Under the pieces are notes generated by a model. That model was not told the origin of the DNA, did no database searches, and was given only the letters and a program-made list of their open reading frames with translations. A stretch of DNA of 35,061 nucleotides from an uncultured Alphaproteobacteria bacterium (lineage in GTDB: Bacteria > Pseudomonadota > Alphaproteobacteria > CAAGCB01 > CAG-977): the NCBI GenBank assembly GCA_944391535.1, contig CALXTY010000004.1, positions 1-35,061 of the forward strand, written 5' to 3'. The first letter of the stretch is position 1. Every line of letters begins with the position of its first letter. A program made the position numbers and the translations under genes. This document shows, in pieces, positions 32,286-35,061 of this stretch.

Positions 32286-33058
32286 TCGGATCCTTTTTTA
32301 GGTAATTTGGTTAAAATAAAATCTGCCAGACAAGCGGGCAAACAACTGATCAGCCATACGGCAAAAGCCAACAAGGGCGGGAAAGTGATCCGCCCTTTAT
32401 TTTTTGACAGCCCTTCGGCAATAATCAATGCCGCTTTATCGGCGGACATTAAAAAAGGCATAGGGAACTTATTTTTTTGCGTAATTCCGGAAATGACGAA
32501 TCCCGGACAGATAACGTTGACTTGAATACCGTATGGCTTCATATATCCTCTTAAAGCTTCTCCCCAAGCTCTGACGGCATTTTTGGATCCGGAATAGGCC
32601 GGAGCGGACGGCAAGCCCCTGTAACCCGCCAAAGAGCTTAATACGGCGATTTGTCCTTTATTTCTAGGGCTCATTTTTTCCAAAGCAGGCAAAACAGTAT
32701 TAAGGACACCGTTAACATTAACCGCAAAAATTTTACGCGTCATTTCACTGGATTCGCCTGTTTTCCCCGGGCCGGCGGAAATGCCGGCATTAGCGACAAC
32801 TAAATCCAAAGCCGCAATTTTATCGCATCTGTTAATCCAATTTTCAACGGCTCCGGCATCTGTCACATCTATTTTTTCCGCAAAGACTTCGGCTCTTTTT
32901 TCGCGGCATCTTTGAGCGACATCGATTAATCTTTCAGTATTTTGTCCGCATAGAAACAAAGTCACACCTTTTTGCGCGTAGAATAAAGCCAACGCTTTTC
33001 CTATACCGCTGGAAGCGCCCGTAATTAAAATATGCTGAGGATTTTTCATTTTTTGCAT
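32282..33058 (-). CDS. Short-chain dehydrogenase/reductase (SDR)
   Basis: A 258-residue NAD(P)-dependent oxidoreductase of the classical SDR type. The dinucleotide-binding motif TGASSGIG (13-20), NAG (90-92), the catalytic S142 and Y155-x3-K159 (YSGSK) are all present. The C-terminal 40 residues are hydrophobic (LLAFAVWLISCLPACLADFIL), suggesting membrane attachment, as in SDRs acting on lipids or retinol-like substrates. The substrate is unknown. ATG 33058 and ATG 33049 are both possible. The second has a better-spaced GGGA site. Confidence 0.9.
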   Translation of the reverse strand: MQKMKNPQHILITGASSGIGKALALFYAQKGVTLFLCGQNTERLIDVAQRCREKRAEVFAEKIDVTDAGAVENWINRCDKIAALDLVVANAGISAGPGKTGESSEMTRKIFAVNVNGVLNTVLPALEKMSPRNKGQIAVLSSLAGYRGLPSAPAYSGSKNAVRAWGEALRGYMKPYGIQVNVICPGFVISGITQKNKFPMPFLMSADKAALIIAEGLSKNKGRITFPPLLAFAVWLISCLPACLADFILTKLPKKGSD

Positions 33059-33121
33059 TCCCGTTTCAACCAGTTTTATGTAAGGTAATGCAAACGACTC
33101 AATAAATAAAGAGGCTTTAAC

Positions 33122-33991
33122 ATGGAAAGTATGACGGGTTTTGGTTCTTTTTCATCCGGACACGATCTTTCATGGACATGGACTTTGCGCAGTGTAAACG
33201 CCAAAGGATTGGAAATTCGTTGTCGGTTACCCCAAGGATACGAAGACTTGGAACCGAAAATACGTGAATGTTTAAAATCCTTTTTCGTTCGCGGCACCTT
33301 TTCCGTTTCTTTGGACATGACGTGCGAATCTCAGCAAGTTCCGAAGATCAATCTGGCGTTTTTGGAAGAATTATGTTTATTGGCTCAGAATCTTGCCGAC
33401 AAATTTCCTTTGCTTCAACCGGCTTCGATCGACGGATTGATCAACGCTCGCGGTGTTTGTGAAGTCAATCAACACAGTCTTGAAAACCACGATGAAACGG
33501 TCGAGTTGTTTTTAACTTCTTTGGAAAAAGCCGCAGAAACTTTAAAATCGTCCCGTCTGACAGAAGGGGCTAAAATTGCCGTTTATCTGAATGATCTGAT
33601 CAATCAGATTGAAGAATTGGTTTGCAAAGCAAAAAATCTGGCGGCGCTTCAGCCTCAAAGAATCAAAGAAAAATTAAAAGAAAATCTCGCCTTAATCAAA
33701 GAAACGACCGATTTACCGGAAGAACGCTTTATGCAAGAAGTAACGGCTTGCATGTTGCGTGCGGACGTGCGCGAAGAACTTGACCGTTTGGCGGCTCATG
33801 TGCATACCGCGCGAGAGCTGTTCGCCGAAAAGGGAGCCATCGGTAAAAAACTGGATTTTCTTTGTCAGGAATTTAATCGCGAAGCCAACACTCTTTGTTC
33901 AAAATCAGCAGACATTGAATTAACAAAAATCGGCATGGCACTTAAAGCGACCATAGATCAACTCAGAGAGCAAACACAAAATATCGAATAA
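33122..33991 (+). CDS. yicC: YicC/YloC-family endoribonuclease
   Basis: A 289-residue protein of the YicC family, which E. coli work links to RNA cleavage and small-RNA turnover. The MESMTGFG start, SVNAKGLEIRCRLPQGYEDLEP, and the C-terminal GKKLDFLCQEFNREANTLCSKS and DIELTKIGMALKATIDQLREQ are diagnostic. It lies 11 bases before gmk, the usual partner of this gene in bacteria. AGAGG precedes the start. Confidence 0.95.
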   Translation: MESMTGFGSFSSGHDLSWTWTLRSVNAKGLEIRCRLPQGYEDLEPKIRECLKSFFVRGTFSVSLDMTCESQQVPKINLAFLEELCLLAQNLADKFPLLQPASIDGLINARGVCEVNQHSLENHDETVELFLTSLEKAAETLKSSRLTEGAKIAVYLNDLINQIEELVCKAKNLAALQPQRIKEKLKENLALIKETTDLPEERFMQEVTACMLRADVREELDRLAAHVHTARELFAEKGAIGKKLDFLCQEFNREANTLCSKSADIELTKIGMALKATIDQLREQTQNIE

Positions 33992-34002
33992 CAGGAGAAC
34001 TT

Positions 34003-34641
34003 ATGTCGGAATCCATTAAACGCAGAGGCTTTATGCTTGTTTTATCTTCACCTTCCGGAGCCGGAAAAACAGCTATCGCCCGTCGCATCCTTGAAACGGA
34101 AGATAATATGTCTTTATCCGTTTCCGTCACAACCCGTCCCGCCCGTCCCGGAGAAGTCAACGGAAAAGATTACTTCTTTGTTGACCGCCCCACTTTTGAA
34201 GGTATGATACAACGTGACGAATTTCTGGAACACGCCGAATTTTGCAATAACTGTTACGGCACGCCGCGCGAACCCGTTCGCAAAGCTTTGGAAGAAGGCA
34301 AAGACATCTTGTTTGATATCGAATGGCAGGGAACGCAACAAATCGCCGAAAACGCTCGTGAAGATCTGGTCAGCGTCTTTATCCTTCCGCCGTCAATGGC
34401 TGAATTGGAACGCCGTTTATTTTCGCGCGCTCAGGACTCCGAAGAAGTCGTGCGACAAAGAATGGCGACAGCCGCTGCCGAAATGAGCCATTGGAATGAA
34501 TATGATTATGTCATTGTCAATGTCGATTTCGAAGAAAGCGTCCAGAATGTCCGTTCCATTATCAAAGCCGAACGATTAAAACGCCAACGTCAATCCGGAC
34601 TAGCCAGCTTTGTAAACACAATGCGATCTCAAACAGTCTGA
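34003..34641 (+). CDS. gmk: Guanylate kinase
   Basis: Phosphorylates GMP to GDP using ATP. At 212 residues it has the usual size. The P-loop SPSGAGKT (16-23), the GMP-binding SVTTRPARPGEVNGKDYFFVD and the DILFDIEWQGTQQ region are intact. AGGAG precedes the ATG. It forms an operon with yicC. A terminator follows. Confidence 0.97.
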   Translation: MSESIKRRGFMLVLSSPSGAGKTAIARRILETEDNMSLSVSVTTRPARPGEVNGKDYFFVDRPTFEGMIQRDEFLEHAEFCNNCYGTPREPVRKALEEGKDILFDIEWQGTQQIAENAREDLVSVFILPPSMAELERRLFSRAQDSEEVVRQRMATAAAEMSHWNEYDYVIVNVDFEESVQNVRSIIKAERLKRQRQSGLASFVNTMRSQTV

Positions 34642-34652
34642 TTTCAATAAAA

Positions 34653-34683
34653 GAAACGCCGTTTTTATAACGGCGTCTTCTTT
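34653..34683. terminator. Bidirectional terminator after gmk
   Basis: An 8-bp GC-rich stem (34656-34663 with 34669-34676) is extended by flanking AAGA/TCTT-type pairs and followed by pyrimidines. It lies between gmk (+) and the repeat protein (-). Confidence 0.8.
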
Positions 34684-35061
34684 ACCCTTGATTCGGAGAT
34701 TTTGGAACCGGATTAACCGGCGTTTCATTTTGATGCAAAGCCTTAGGAATTTTAACACGAACAACCCCCGGCATTTTAGGAATTTTCACCATACCCGGCG
34801 GCATCTTAATCGGTATTTTTTTCATGACGGGCATCTTCATCACCGGAGTTTTTAAAGCAACGGGAGGAATATTGCCGATCGTATTTTCTTCCTGAAGCGA
34901 CGGCGCTTGAATCGGAGAGAACGTAAACATATTTTCTTCAATTTCGGGATATTCGGGCACCGACGGTTCTTCCTCAACCGGCAGTTCCGCTTCGACTTCG
35001 GGATATTCGGGCACCGACGGTTCTTCCTCAACCGGCAATTCCGCTTCGACTTCGGGATATT
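34682..35061 (-). CDS. Proline-rich repeat protein, C-terminal part
   Basis: The gene runs in from the right edge, so the start is not visible. The 125 residues seen begin with acidic repeats of 18 residues (LPVEEEPSVPEYPEVEAE, then a copy ending EYPEIEEN). A basic Pro/Met/Lys-rich stretch follows (KTPVMKMPVMKKIPIKMPP, then VKIPKMPGVVRVKIPKAL), and then a polar end. There is no domain I can name. The charge reversal between the two low-complexity halves is notable. A cell-surface or cell-division linker protein is conceivable, but there is no evidence. The TTG at 35038 is an internal Leu codon, not a start. Confidence 0.7.
   Translation of the reverse strand, partial: YPEVEAELPVEEEPSVPEYPEVEAELPVEEEPSVPEYPEIEENMFTFSPIQAPSLQEENTIGNIPPVALKTPVMKMPVMKKIPIKMPPGMVKIPKMPGVVRVKIPKALHQNETPVNPVPKSPNQG
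34946..35061. repeat. 54-bp tandem repeat in the coding region
   Basis: Near-identical units are spaced exactly 54 bases apart (the same GGGATATT at 34946, 35000 and 35054), differing by single bases. The array continues past the window edge. Each unit encodes 18 residues, so copy-number changes keep the frame. Confidence 0.9.

Noticed and set aside
1-35061. CRISPR arrays, tRNA or rRNA genes, insertion sequences, prophage genes
   Set aside because: No spaced direct repeats, tRNA-like cloverleafs, transposase motifs or phage structural genes were seen.

Overview
The window looks like ordinary chromosome from an alphaproteobacterium of moderate G+C content. The evidence is an IalB-type secreted protein, a small DUF6111-like membrane protein beside the CCA-adding enzyme, a ferredoxin / S4-protein / Suv3-like helicase neighbourhood, and the housekeeping blocks dnaK-dnaJ-dapB, rpsF-rpsR-rplI-dnaB and yicC-gmk. 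Genes are packed tightly, with ATGA start/stop overlaps and convergent genes sharing stop codons. A flavin-reductase/rubredoxin fusion hints at an anaerobic or microaerobic, perhaps host-associated, life. That last point is inference.

Layout. 1-4608 (+): end of dnaK, dnaJ, dapB, an alanine racemase and the flavoprotein with two rubredoxin domains. 4662-6070 (-): hinT, hisE and hisA, with no hisF between hisA and hisE. 6153-8189 (+): a large secreted orphan ending in a trypsin-like domain that has lost two of its three catalytic residues. 8190-8825 (-): a winged-helix regulator with a degenerate receiver. 8939-9877 (+): an orphan disordered protein behind a near-perfect sigma-54 promoter. 9917-10141 (-): a ferredoxin.

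10142-13682 is the clearest accessory region. It holds a roughly 290-base block of consecutive stem-loops with its own promoter and terminator (probably a non-coding RNA I cannot name), followed by a two-gene BcgI-like (Type IIB) restriction-modification system. The block sits between the ferredoxin gene and the S4/helicase pair (13679-16575, -). Next come htpG (+), two orphan genes (18554-20307, -) and argG-argH (-). Then follow the S6/S18/L9/DnaB operon with a structured leader (+), and cca with its DUF6111-like partner (-).

27575-32285 (+) mixes rsmB with envelope-type genes: a GNAT acetyltransferase, a membrane protein resembling the WecA/MraY family without its catalytic aspartates, a glycosyltransferase that appears to be only half length, an IalB-family secreted protein and a small orphan. 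An SDR (-), yicC and gmk (+) and the C-terminal part of a proline-rich repeat protein (-) end the window.

The best candidates for undescribed biology are the structured RNA at about 10221-10512, the sigma-54-driven orphan, the pseudoprotease fusion, the apparently inactive WecA-like protein with the half glycosyltransferase, and the flavin/rubredoxin fusion with an internal ribosome binding site.
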